NCBI RefSeq assembly: GCF_900696085.1
Contig: NZ_CAADFC020000032.1
Span: 124,001 to 188,000 of the forward strand
Reading direction: 5' to 3'
Length of the DNA stretch: 64,000 nt
DNA from: Bradyrhizobium ivorense
GTDB lineage: Bacteria; Pseudomonadota; Alphaproteobacteria; Rhizobiales; Xanthobacteraceae
In this document: piece after piece, positions 34,062 to 42,692 of the stretch
Numbering within the stretch: the stretch's first letter is position 1
How the letters are laid out: each line of letters starts with the position of its first letter
Position numbers and translations under genes: made by a program
The notes under the pieces: model-generated
What the model saw: the letters and a program-made list of their open reading frames with translations, nothing else
Database searches by the model: none
What the model was told of the DNA's origin: nothing

Positions 34062-36068
34062 ATGTCGGCCAAATCAGTTGGAATACCTGATGGAACAGAG
34101 GTTCGCATTCCCCTCAGCAAGCTCAAGAGGTCGCCAAAGAATGCGCGCAAGACGCCGCACAGCGAGGCGGCGATCGAGGCGTTGGCGGCGAGCATCGCGG
34201 CCAAGGGCATCCTGCAGAATCTGGTGGTTGAGCCGGAGGTCGATGGCGAAGGGGCGGCCACCGGGTTCTTCTGCGTGACCATCGGCGAGGGCAGGCGGCT
34301 GGCCCAGCTGCTGCGGGTCAAGCGCAAGGAGATCAGGAAAAACGAGCCGATCCGCTGCATCGTCGACACCGCGAACGATCCGCACGAGATCAGCCTGGAC
34401 GAGAACGTCACCCGGGAGAAGATGCATCCGGCCGACGAATTCGAGGCGTTCCGGAAGCTTGCGGACGAGCGCGGTCTCGGTGCGGAGGAGATCGCGGCGC
34501 GCTTCGGCGTCACCGCACATGTGGTGCGGCAGCGCCTGCGGCTCGGCGCTGTGTCGCCCAGATTGGTGCAGCTTTATCGCGACGGCGATCTGACCCTTGA
34601 GCAGCTGATGGCCTTTGCCATCACCGATGATCATGCCCGGCAGGAAGCCCTCTATGAGCGCCTGCCCTTCGACCGGGATGCCAGCACCATCCGCCGTCTG
34701 CTCACAGAAACCCACGTTCCCGCCACGGATCGCCGCGTGCGTTTTGTTGGGCTCGAGGCCTATACGGAGGCGGGCGGCACGGTGCTGCGCGACCTCTTCA
34801 CTGAGGATCGCGGCGGCTATCTGGAGGACGTGGCGCTGCTCGATTTGCTGGTGACGGCGAAGCTTGGCCGCGAGGCGGATTCCTTGCTTGCGGCCGAGGG
34901 ATGGAAGTGGACGGAACCCCATCTCGACTTCCCGCATGCCCACGGCATGCGCCGCGTCTACCCGCATGCGGTGGTGCTGTCGTTGGAAGACGAGGCGAGC
35001 CTTGCGGGGGCTCACGCGGAGTTCGACCGACTGACCGAGCAGCATCAGACGGCCGAGGAACTGCCCGACGACGTGGACGCGCGGTTCGGCGAATTGGAGG
35101 CTGAGATCGACCGGCTGGAAGCAATGCGGACCGCCTATGATGCCGAGGACGTTGCACGCGGCGGGGCTTTCGTGATCCTCAATCACGATGGCACGTTAAG
35201 GATCGAACGCGGTTTTATCCGTCCCCAAGACGAGAAACCCGAGGCTGAAACCGGCCCGGAAAGTGACGCCGAGGCGCGGGATGAGGAGGACCGGGGAGGC
35301 GAGGAGGGCGCGCCGGATGGCGAGGACGACGAGGGTACGAGCGACGAGGAGGACGAGGACCAGAAGCTGTCTGACGCCCTCGTTCGCGACCTCACCGCGC
35401 ACCGAACCTTGGGGCTGCGCCTCAATTTGAGTGAGCAGCCTGACGTTGCCATCGTGGCGGTGACCCATGCGCTCGCCGCGCAAATCTTCTATCTCGGAGC
35501 GAACGCGCACGTGGTCGGCATCCAGCCGGTGAGGACCGATCTGGCTGCGCACGCGGACGGGATCGAGGACACGCCAGCCGGCAAGATGTGGTCGGATCGG
35601 CATGCCAACTGGGCACGGCAGATGCCCAAGGACGTCGCCGGACTGTGGGAATTCGTGGCCGAGCTCGACCACGACAGCCGCATGGCGCTGTTCGCTCATT
35701 GCGTCTCCCTGACGGTCAATGCGGTCAAATTGCCGTTCGACCGGAGGCCGCGTGCGCTGGCGGCGGGCCGCCGTTTGGCCGAGGCCGTGGGCCTCGATAT
35801 GACCGCTTACTGGCGTCCAACGGTGCGCAGTTATCTCGGCCGCGTCACCAAGGCAAACATCCTGGAAGCTGTCCGCGAAGGCGTCGGCGGGGAGGCGGCC
35901 GAGCGCTTGACGGCGCTGAAGAAGGCCGACATGGCGCAAGCCGCGGAGCAGCTGTTGGCGGCGACCGGCTGGCTGCCGTCGCTACTACGGACGGCCGTCC
36001 CGCAGGGGCAAGGCGCTCTCCAAGGCGAGGCGCAAGGCAACGAACTCGGAGCGGAAGCTGCGGAGTGA
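34062..36068 (+). CDS. ParB/RepB/Spo0J-family protein, large plasmid/island type
   Basis: From ATG 34062 (AAGGAAG upstream) the product has 668 residues. Residues about 14-110 are a ParB N-terminal (nuclease-like) domain: IPLSKLKRSPKNARK, the GILQNLVVEP strand and GEGRRLAQLL. An HTH follows near 136-170 (EEIAARFGVTAHVVRQRLRLG). Residues about 389-436 are almost entirely acidic (DEEDRGGEEGAPDGEDDEG). No parA is adjacent, so this is the stand-alone ParB-like type seen next to DUF736 on rhizobial plasmids and islands; a partition role is doubtful. A perfect hairpin follows at 36117. Confidence 0.88.
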   Translation: MSAKSVGIPDGTEVRIPLSKLKRSPKNARKTPHSEAAIEALAASIAAKGILQNLVVEPEVDGEGAATGFFCVTIGEGRRLAQLLRVKRKEIRKNEPIRCIVDTANDPHEISLDENVTREKMHPADEFEAFRKLADERGLGAEEIAARFGVTAHVVRQRLRLGAVSPRLVQLYRDGDLTLEQLMAFAITDDHARQEALYERLPFDRDASTIRRLLTETHVPATDRRVRFVGLEAYTEAGGTVLRDLFTEDRGGYLEDVALLDLLVTAKLGREADSLLAAEGWKWTEPHLDFPHAHGMRRVYPHAVVLSLEDEASLAGAHAEFDRLTEQHQTAEELPDDVDARFGELEAEIDRLEAMRTAYDAEDVARGGAFVILNHDGTLRIERGFIRPQDEKPEAETGPESDAEARDEEDRGGEEGAPDGEDDEGTSDEEDEDQKLSDALVRDLTAHRTLGLRLNLSEQPDVAIVAVTHALAAQIFYLGANAHVVGIQPVRTDLAAHADGIEDTPAGKMWSDRHANWARQMPKDVAGLWEFVAELDHDSRMALFAHCVSLTVNAVKLPFDRRPRALAAGRRLAEAVGLDMTAYWRPTVRSYLGRVTKANILEAVREGVGGEAAERLTALKKADMAQAAEQLLAATGWLPSLLRTAVPQGQGALQGEAQGNELGAEAAE

Positions 36069-36116
36069 AATCGGCGCCGCGGCCGCTTAGGCGGCCCCGG
36101 TGGGCTCAAAAATTTT

Positions 36117-36142
36117 GGCCGCGCACCTGACGGTGCGCGGCC
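36117..36142 (+). terminator. Hairpin after the parB-like gene
   Basis: GGCCGCGCACC / GGTGCGCGGCC, a perfect 11-bp stem with loop TGAC, starts 48 bases past the parB-like stop and is followed by GATTCATT. A likely terminator. From here to 36785 no gene is supported. Confidence 0.7.
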
Positions 36143-36785
36143 GATTCATTAGTGTAAAGCGGCGACTCCCACGCAAAGGCTCCCTCCGATTGGGGCGGAC
36201 GACCGTCCGATCTACGCCGATTGCCGCAGCCAAGGCGGCTGTATCGCGCCTCCTTCGACCTTCACCAGCGAGGTATAGAGCGCGGCCGGGAAGTGCGGAT
36301 CTTGGTCTTAAACGCGCGCATCCAGCGCGCATCCGGGCAGCTAATTCCGGCGGTGCGACCGGTGTCCTGTGAAGACATGTGGCCCGGCTTCCTCGCGTGA
36401 TCCGGACGCGTCCTCATTGCAATTGATGCACGGTCATCGGCTATTCCTATGGCCGTTTGGGCGTCGTTGAGGCGCGGTGCCAAGGGCGCTCGTCATGAAA
36501 ATCTCCGTCAGTTCTTTGGTGGGCTCGCGTCCAACGCAGTCACGATTGGCTGATCAAGCCCGGGGGGCGGCAAGGGCCTCGATCGCCTTCCCGCAACGGC
36601 TGCGCCTGCTTTTTTTCCCCTGCCGCGAAGCGGCGGCATTCCTCGCTGGAAGACAAAAAAGCAGGCTTTCGCCGTCCTGCGCTGGCGCTGCGGGCCTTAA
36701 GGCTGCGGGCCGATCGCTCCCGGGGCAAGGGATCGCCATCGAGGCTGCGATGGGCGCGGCCCGAGCAAACCAGACGGAGATCATC

Positions 36786-37097
36786 ATGGCGACCATCGGC
36801 ACTTTCACCGCTTCCGACACCGGCTACACCGGCTCGATCAAGACGCTGACGCTCAACATCAAGGCCAAGCTCGTCGCGGCCGAAAAGGACAACGACAAGG
36901 CTCCCGACTACCGCATCTTCGCCGGCGCGACCGAGTTCGGCGCGGCCTGGAAGAAGACCGTCCGCGACAGCGAGCGCGAATATCTCTCGGTCAAGCTCGA
37001 CGATCCGAGCTTCCCGGCCCCGATCTACGCCTCGCTGGTCAAGGTCGAAGGCGAGGAAGGTTTCAGCCTGATCTGGTCGCGGCGCAGCGGCGATTGA
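36786..37097 (+). CDS. DUF736 family protein
   Basis: The 103-residue protein MATIGTFTASDTGYTGSIKT continues LTLNIKAKLVAAEKDNDKAPDYRIF and ends SLVKVEGEEGFSLIWSRRS. This is the DUF736 beta-rich family found almost only on alphaproteobacterial plasmids and conjugative islands near parB-like and transfer genes. GGAGATCATC precedes the ATG. The function is unknown; it may bind single-stranded DNA, given the OB-like strand pattern (inference). Confidence 0.93.
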   Translation: MATIGTFTASDTGYTGSIKTLTLNIKAKLVAAEKDNDKAPDYRIFAGATEFGAAWKKTVRDSEREYLSVKLDDPSFPAPIYASLVKVEGEEGFSLIWSRRSGD

Positions 37098-37114
37098 TCC
37101 CTCGGAGTCTTCCG

Positions 37115-37143
37115 CCCCGCCTCCTCGGAGGCGGGGCTTTTTG
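37115..37143 (+). terminator. Rho-independent terminator of the DUF736 gene
   Basis: CCCCGCCTCC / GGAGGCGGGG with a two-base TC turn, followed by CTTTTTTG, 18 bases past the stop. A textbook terminator. Confidence 0.92.
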
Positions 37144-37149
37144 CGTTTC

Positions 37150-38020
37150 TCGCGCCGCTTTGGGAGGAAGCGGGAGGCATTTTGTGCTGAGACATGGGGC
37201 TTCGCAGCCGATGACAACGCGATCGATGGGGTGGAATTTGGGACGCGTTTTGCCGGGAATCTCACGAAAAATCGCGGCGGATCGGGCTCTGATTTTCGAT
37301 CTAGAGGCGTGGTATTTCCTTCGTCTCGCAGGCAGGAATGATGTCTCCGCGCGTGCTCTCAGAGTTCGAATTGCCGTCCGTTTGTTGAGCGAAAGGGCTG
37401 TATTTCAGGCCGCTCCTGGAAACCCGCTATGGCAGAGAGAGGAAGGGAGAAGGGGTGAGGTGAAGCGCAATAGCGAGCGATTGGGAGGGCAAGATAAAAG
37501 CATTGGCGCCGAAGGGCGGCCAAGTGGTTGTCTGCACATCCAAGATTTATCGCTAGCGGTAAGCATGTTGTCGCTACAAATTGCTAAACGCCTTGTCCCG
37601 CTTAAGAATAACGTCTGCATCGGATCTCGGCAGGTTCTAAGCGTTGCGAGCGCGTCGGAAGGAGCGGCGAGATCTTGCCGAGAAATTTCGTGCTGCTCGC
37701 AGGCATCGCCGCCGGTTCAAAAGCAGGCCATGGTTTTCTATCGAACACGTTGATGGCCGGAAACCCAAGTTGCTCCGCCCGTCCCCGAACCTTCCGTTTG
37801 GCCGAGAGAAGTCGCACGGCGTCGTTGTTGCGCGTTGATGTGCAGGATGAATCTCCCGAGCCTTCGAAGACACGGTGGGGTATGCATCGTGGAACGGCCA
37901 TGACGGAGGCCCACGCTAAGGGCCAATCGTGATCATGTCGTCGGTACAGAGGCTGCCCTCCGTTTCACCGAGGTGGAACTTTCGTAAATTGCGGTTGCGC
38001 CTTGGCCAAGGGAGACCGCC
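37150..38020. other. Gene-poor stretch between the DUF736 and transposase genes
   Basis: About 0.9 kb with lower GC than its neighbours. Open frames here (for example plus strand 37644-37838, Arg-rich) lack ribosome sites and recognisable similarity. I see no gene, clear repeat or IS end. Confidence 0.4.
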
Positions 38021-38025
38021 ACCGT

Positions 38026-39582
38026 TTATCCAAACCGAGGGTCTTTGCAGTTGCTTGCAGGAGAGAACTCGGCCGGCTCTCGTTCCTTGCCCCAGAGCTT
38101 GCCGCCTGCGCGCCGTGAATTGCCCTTGAAGTGAGCGTTGCGTTCGCAAAAGTATCGGTCGATAGCCGCCTTAGCCTCGTCAATCGATCCATAGTTGCTG
38201 TTATGAATGATGGCCCGAGCCATGCCGCTGAAGACCGACTCGATCACATTGAGAAACTGAGCGCGGGCTGGAAGCGGTGCCGTGTCAATCTGTGGGCCGC
38301 TGCTCCCAATACTGGCGTTATGGACATCGATATATTCAAACAGCCTCTTAGAAACGTGCCAGGAGGCGGCATCCCAAGAAAGATAAAGCTTCGTGCGATC
38401 GCGGTACTCGGCAACGAGTGCCTCCAGCATGCGGATCATTTCGTCGGTGTTCTTCTTCCGGCTGTAGAAATGGGTGACTTGGTTGGATGACAACTCAATG
38501 GCGGCGGTGACGATGATTGAGCCCTTCGATTGCTGCCATTGCGCTACAAAATGTTGTTCGCCGGGGCCAATTAGCATGCGTCCGGGTTGTGCCTTGACCG
38601 CAAAGGGTCCGAATTCGTCGATCGAGAAGAAGGCTTCCTCGGCCTTGAGATCGGCGAGAATAGAACGGATACGTTGGAGCTTTGGCGAGAAGTCTCGATC
38701 GTTGGAGGTCAGAACGATTCTTGCCTTGCGCCAGCGGTAGCCGGCACCTTTCACGATCGTGCGGATTACATCTTCGCAGGCTGGTTGTCCTTTCTCGTGC
38801 ATCGCGCGCACCAGATCAGCCATCTTCCAGGTTGTACGATTGATACCGAAATCGGCTGGCGGCTGGTGCAGGATGCTGAACAAAGCCTGTTTGACTTGCT
38901 CGCTGTCGAACTTGCGATGGGAGTTAGTGCGAGGGGCGAACAGCCGTTCGGCCCCACACACCTGGAACAGACGAACCGAACGTGCGTAGCTTGATCGGCT
39001 CTGCTTGAGAATGCGGCAAGCCACGCTTGTCCGCAGCCCACTGTGTGACGTGACTATTGCGAGCGCGCGGCGCCGCTCAACGGGCCGGCCGTTTTCGAGC
39101 TTCTCGAGTAGGATCTTGAGGTCGGGATGACTTTCAAGAGAAGCCGGCAGATCCTGTTCACTTCGCAGGTTGTGCAACTGTCCGAGCAGGCCCAAAAACC
39201 TGCCCGCGTCGGGAGGGCCTTTCAATTGGTTGTGGCGGGTCAAAATCGCGGTAATGGTTGATGCCGCGGGCACTCCGGCGCAGCCCATCGATCGAAGGTG
39301 GAGCGCTATTTTTCGTCCGCCCCACGTTGGGTGGTCGGCGCGCACGGTTAGAACGGTCGCTTCGGTGGGGCCCGGACAGCGGTGAGGCGAGTGGTGCGGT
39401 CGGCGTGACTGGCTCTCCAGACCTTTCGCGCCGGCAATCCGATATCGTTTCAGCGTTCGATAGCCCGTCTGTCGGCTGATATGGAAGCGCCGACAGAGGC
39501 TCTGAATGTTGGCATTTGGGGCGAGCGCCAGTTGCACGAATTCGCTGCGGGCCTCGAGAAGTGTATTTGACTTCCAAGGCAT
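38026..39582 (-). CDS. Transposase, IS630-type DDE domain with IS481-like N-terminal helix-turn-helix
   Basis: With ATG 39582 the product has 518 residues. Residues 1-125 look like the IS481 N-terminus (FVQLALAPNANIQSLCRRFHISRQTGYRTLKRY, then HPTWGGRKIALHLR). Residues 150-500 match IS630/Tc1 transposases: a second helix-turn-helix region, FFSIDEFGPFAVK with the first Asp, LYLSWDAASWHVSK with the second, and NVIESVFSGMARA with the Glu near 448. The catalytic triad is thus intact. I could not find matching terminal inverted repeats or a TA duplication by eye, so the element limits are undefined. Confidence 0.85.
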   Translation of the reverse strand: MPWKSNTLLEARSEFVQLALAPNANIQSLCRRFHISRQTGYRTLKRYRIAGAKGLESQSRRPHHSPHRCPGPTEATVLTVRADHPTWGGRKIALHLRSMGCAGVPAASTITAILTRHNQLKGPPDAGRFLGLLGQLHNLRSEQDLPASLESHPDLKILLEKLENGRPVERRRALAIVTSHSGLRTSVACRILKQSRSSYARSVRLFQVCGAERLFAPRTNSHRKFDSEQVKQALFSILHQPPADFGINRTTWKMADLVRAMHEKGQPACEDVIRTIVKGAGYRWRKARIVLTSNDRDFSPKLQRIRSILADLKAEEAFFSIDEFGPFAVKAQPGRMLIGPGEQHFVAQWQQSKGSIIVTAAIELSSNQVTHFYSRKKNTDEMIRMLEALVAEYRDRTKLYLSWDAASWHVSKRLFEYIDVHNASIGSSGPQIDTAPLPARAQFLNVIESVFSGMARAIIHNSNYGSIDEAKAAIDRYFCERNAHFKGNSRRAGGKLWGKEREPAEFSPASNCKDPRFG

Positions 39583-39866
39583 GCTGCACCTCGCTGTTCT
39601 GAACCACTGGTTGCGCGGGTCGATAGGACTCGTGCCCAGCGAACGATGGATAGGCAATCAAGCTCGTTCCGGACGGGCAGGCTGGATGCTGGAGTCGGCT
39701 TGTGAGCTTTCTGCCCGTAACTCACAGGGCAGCGACGGTCTGCCTCCGAGTCGTTAGCGAGCACGCAAGATACCGGGCTTTGAGGTAGGCATTGCCCAAC
39801 AGAGCGTACCAGAACATGCTCCTCGCCTCGATAGGTGAATGGATCCACCTGGCCAAGCAGAAGCCT

Positions 39867-40262
39867 TTAGGGGGCCGCTGGTGCCCGCGCGATTGCCTCC
39901 TTCACGAGGCCGATTGAACGTTCAAGCCGATGCAGAAGAGATTCCAAGTCCGAGGCGGTCGCTTCCTCCATGCGAAGATTTGCCTGGGTGACCGCCCGCG
40001 CGACAAGCTCATCAATCTGTTCGTTTGCTGCCGAACCGCATGACGACACTTCGACACGCCCATCCGGGGTCAGGATGATCGAGATCTCCGACCGCCTGAG
40101 GATTGCCGCTTCGGCTATTGAAATGGGCAGCTTAACAGTGCAGATCACTTCGCCGGATTCGATGAGCCGGTAGCCGGCGCGGCACGACGGCGAGCCGAGC
40201 GGGGTGTCATCACCACATCCCAGATCCAAAAACGCCTCTACTGAACCGGTCTCAAAGTCCAT
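39867..40262 (-). CDS. Hypothetical protein, 131 residues
   Basis: MDFETGSVEAFLDLGCGDDT and VICTVKLPISIAEAAILRRS lead to a strand pair and a long amphipathic helix (EEATASDLESLLHRLERSIGLVKEAIARA). Composition and length suggest a real cytoplasmic protein, but no family is recognised. It is divergent from the Xre-type regulator across 108 bases, so it may be the regulator's target. Confidence 0.55.
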   Translation of the reverse strand: MDFETGSVEAFLDLGCGDDTPLGSPSCRAGYRLIESGEVICTVKLPISIAEAAILRRSEISIILTPDGRVEVSSCGSAANEQIDELVARAVTQANLRMEEATASDLESLLHRLERSIGLVKEAIARAPAAP

Positions 40263-40370
40263 GCCTGGCCGCTGCCGTCTATTTTCTTCCAGTGACTATA
40301 GCAACTTCCCTTGCCGATTGTAACTTAAAAGCGGTCGCCTTAAAGGCGTCAGTTTGGCCCATGTGTCTCT

Positions 40371-40598
40371 GTGAAACGGACGCACAAAGGCCCTCTGCGC
40401 GACACGCTGGCGAAGAACATGCGCCGCCTTCGGGCTGCACGTGGGTTGAGCCAGGAAGCGCTTGCGTATGAGAGCGGACTGAACCGGACTTATCTCAGCG
40501 GAGTAGAGCGTTCCGAGCGAAATGTCTCGATCGACAATATTGCCCGAATTGCTGAGGGGCTCGGCGTTGAACCTTGGAAACTGCTGAAAAACGAGTGA
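40371..40598 (+). CDS. Xre/Cro-CI family HTH regulator, 75 residues
   Basis: A compact HTH_3 domain: AKNMRRLRAARGLSQEALAYESGLNRTYLSGVERSERNVSIDNIARIAEGLGVEPWKLL. This small single-domain type often controls mobile-element or toxin-antitoxin genes. GTG 40371 is the only start before the domain. Divergent from the 131-residue gene. Confidence 0.88.
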   Translation: MKRTHKGPLRDTLAKNMRRLRAARGLSQEALAYESGLNRTYLSGVERSERNVSIDNIARIAEGLGVEPWKLLKNE

Positions 40599-40827
40599 TC
40601 GGTGTAAGCTGCGCAACCGCTGTTATTCTCCGGACTTACCTCACCCATAGCAGCTCGCATTTTATTGTACTGTTTCGCCACAGGTCTCCAAGCTTGCCAC
40701 AGCTTGATCTAGCAGCGGTCGCATGGGCCGAAATAGCCGCAGCTGATCTGCACGATTTTCGCACCCATTGAAGTGTCTTCGTTGTTGCGCATTGTGTAAC
40801 TCCAACGCGCCTCACCGGGAATGATGG

Positions 40828-40911
40828 ATGCTACGAGCCGTCTCTCTCAGCCTAGTATCTGCGGTCGCCGCCTTGTTAATCATTGCTGGGGTTCACGGCG
40901 CAGTAGCGTAA
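40828..40911 (+). pseudogene. Orphan signal-peptide remnant
   Basis: Twenty-seven codons, MLRAVSLSLVSAVAALLIIA then GVHGAVA stop, are a complete signal peptide with an Ala-x-Ala cleavage site but no mature protein. It is probably the truncated start of an exported protein gene. The rest of 40599-41265 has no supported gene; on the minus strand at 41060-41165 a frame reads FFRITDKGAAVVAQEWGE, perhaps another gene fragment. Confidence 0.4.
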
Positions 40912-41265
40912 TCGCATGACGAATCTGATCGATCTTAGTGTCCGAGGTCGGCGATGCACGTCGCTGTTGACTGCGGCTCCCCGAACTTTGCATTGATGTT
41001 AATCCTCACGCACAGAAGACAGCTCCAGCAACTTTTCATGACAAGTAGAATCTACGATGGGCGCTCAATCGGAGAACGACGGACGAGAACGGTCGCAATT
41101 CGCCCCATTCCTGCGCGACGACAGCAGCGCCTTTGTCGGTGATCCTGAAGAATTGCGATGTGCGGATCGTTCTGCGGCACGGTGTTGAATCTGCGGACAT
41201 ACCCGGTCGCGTCCGGGTGCTTCCACTGCGGCTTCACTTCCCGATACGGCCGAGTGTATGCCCAG

Positions 41266-41392
41266 CGCCATCTCATCGAATGCTGCTTCTCAAAGCTCAA
41301 GCAATCCCGCCGCGTCGCAACCCGCTTCGAAAAGCCCGCACGAAACTACCTCTCCGTCATCACCCTCGCGGCCTCAGTCCTATGGATGCGAT
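41266..41392 (+). pseudogene. IS5-family transposase C-terminal remnant
   Basis: RHLIECCFSKLKQSRRVATR followed by FEKPARNYLSVITLAASVLW is the C-terminal signature of IS5-type DDE transposases (R-x-x-(V/I)E...F..K..R..ATR.(D/E)K). Only about 42 codons remain and the catalytic Asp residues are absent, so this is an inactive fragment. Confidence 0.8.
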
Positions 41393-41453
41393 CAGTGTCC
41401 ACACCACCTAGAGCGCAGTCGCGCGCCTATATCAAACAGTTACAGCTTCGAAG

Positions 41454-41903
41454 CTAACGGCACAAGGAAGCGCATCCATTGCATTTCACGCGACAGGGCC
41501 GCGTGACTTCACCTCGTCTGTGGCCGACGACCTGGACTCGGAAATGGGAGCCTCTATGCAGGTTGTGCCTCTTGAAGAACGCCAACATCAACGATCCAGC
41601 CGAACGGTTTTCGCTATAAGGGACATGGGCAATTCTGCTTGCGGAGCCACCTTCGAGGGTGCAAGCGAAAGGGTATTCGTCGCGATCAGTCTTGGCACCT
41701 CCAAAAAATGCCGAGGTCGGCTTGACGATCGGCACCTTCCCAAAATGCTCGCCATCATTGAACCTCATGGCAGCCCTGCGTAGCATCGGGTTCGTGCCGT
41801 CATAAGTCAGGACTTTCGGCGCGCCGTCCATCTGAGCGTCGAATATGTTATCCGAGATGTTAGGGTGAGATTGATAGGTGATCATCATAATAGGAATGCT
41901 CAT
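41454..41903 (-). CDS. NucA/NucB-type deoxyribonuclease domain protein
   Basis: The 149-residue protein is one NucA/NucB domain: HPNISDNIFDAQMDGAPKVL at the start, TDRDEYPFACTLEGG (DEYPF at 75-79) and VPYSENRSAGSLMLAFF, which hold the conserved acidic and Asn residues of this non-specific DNase family. No signal peptide is present (MSIPIMMITY...), unlike secreted Bacillus NucB. It comes third in a same-strand run after the TPR-caspase and a secreted protein. It may act inside the cell or be exported by another route. Confidence 0.8.
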   Translation of the reverse strand: MSIPIMMITYQSHPNISDNIFDAQMDGAPKVLTYDGTNPMLRRAAMRFNDGEHFGKVPIVKPTSAFFGGAKTDRDEYPFACTLEGGSASRIAHVPYSENRSAGSLMLAFFKRHNLHRGSHFRVQVVGHRRGEVTRPCRVKCNGCASLCR

Positions 41904-42014
41904 CAATCTGTTCCTTCGCGAAGAACCGTATCCACGCCTGTCGACCTTAGGATGACACGAAGAGGAGAGTACGCTGGCGCAACTTGCGCCTCGGTAGCTT
42001 GAACAGATTCCTTC

Positions 42015-42650
42015 TCAAAATCTTGTAAAGGCACGGGATGCGCCGATTTCTGCCGCTCCGTAGCTGGATCGTTCCGGGCTTGCGACCCGCGGGCGCGGCG
42101 GCGCAGCCTTTGCTTCCGCCGAACGAGTCCTGCTCGGTCTAAGACCATCCGATTTCGGGACCGATGCGGAACGTGACGAAGACGGGCCTGGCGTAGGTTT
42201 TGTTACGACCTTCTCCTGAGAAATGATCGCGGCCGAACTCGGCGCAGGCGCGGTCGGCTTATGGGCCTTGTCTGCGCTTTCGGCCTCCTCTGCCGGTTGC
42301 GCTAGCGTGGCCATCTGAATTGGCACCGGACGGCCAGTCGAGCCACGTGGCGTCAGAAAGACGGCCTTGAATGCAGGATCAGCGTTTGGCGTAGACGGCG
42401 GCGGTTCGCCGGAGTCCTTCAGGATCTCCACCGAGCGAACTCGGGTCACTGAAGCCTCGGTGTCAAACCTGGACACCAGTACGGGCTTTCCTACAGGAGC
42501 GATTTCAAGAGCGGTTTTGGTCCCCTCATAGCGAGAGGCTAGCAGGAGTGCGGCGCGCGCCAGGTCCTGCGCATGGGACCGCGAGCAAGTAGTCGCAGGC
42601 AGAACTAAACTCGCAATGAGGCACATTGCTATGACGCGTGGCTCAAACAT
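42015..42650 (-). CDS. Secreted Ala/Pro/Ser-rich protein of unknown function
   Basis: From ATG 42650 the product has 211 residues and begins with a signal peptide (MFEPRVIAMCLIASLVLPATTC...SHAQ), possibly with a Cys for lipidation. The first 100 residues hold short strands (TALEIAPVGKPVLVSRFD, FKAVFLTPRG); the rest is low-complexity (KPTAPAPSSAA, RSASVPKSDGLRPSR), suggesting a disordered periplasmic tail. The stop is 112 bases upstream of the nuclease gene, and the ATG is 43 bases after the caspase gene. No family is recognised. Confidence 0.65.
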   Translation of the reverse strand: MFEPRVIAMCLIASLVLPATTCSRSHAQDLARAALLLASRYEGTKTALEIAPVGKPVLVSRFDTEASVTRVRSVEILKDSGEPPPSTPNADPAFKAVFLTPRGSTGRPVPIQMATLAQPAEEAESADKAHKPTAPAPSSAAIISQEKVVTKPTPGPSSSRSASVPKSDGLRPSRTRSAEAKAAPPRPRVASPERSSYGAAEIGASRAFTRF

Positions 42651-42692
42651 CTTCAAACTCGTTCCTGCCGCTCGACCTCGATCCTTCGAAAG

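Noticed and set aside
34074..35186. 370-codon minus-strand frame over the parB-like gene
   Set aside because: The sense strand has the ParB domain; the antisense composition is typical of a shadow.
36540..37265. Minus-strand frame over the DUF736 gene
   Set aside because: DUF736 is unmistakable on the plus strand and has its own terminator.
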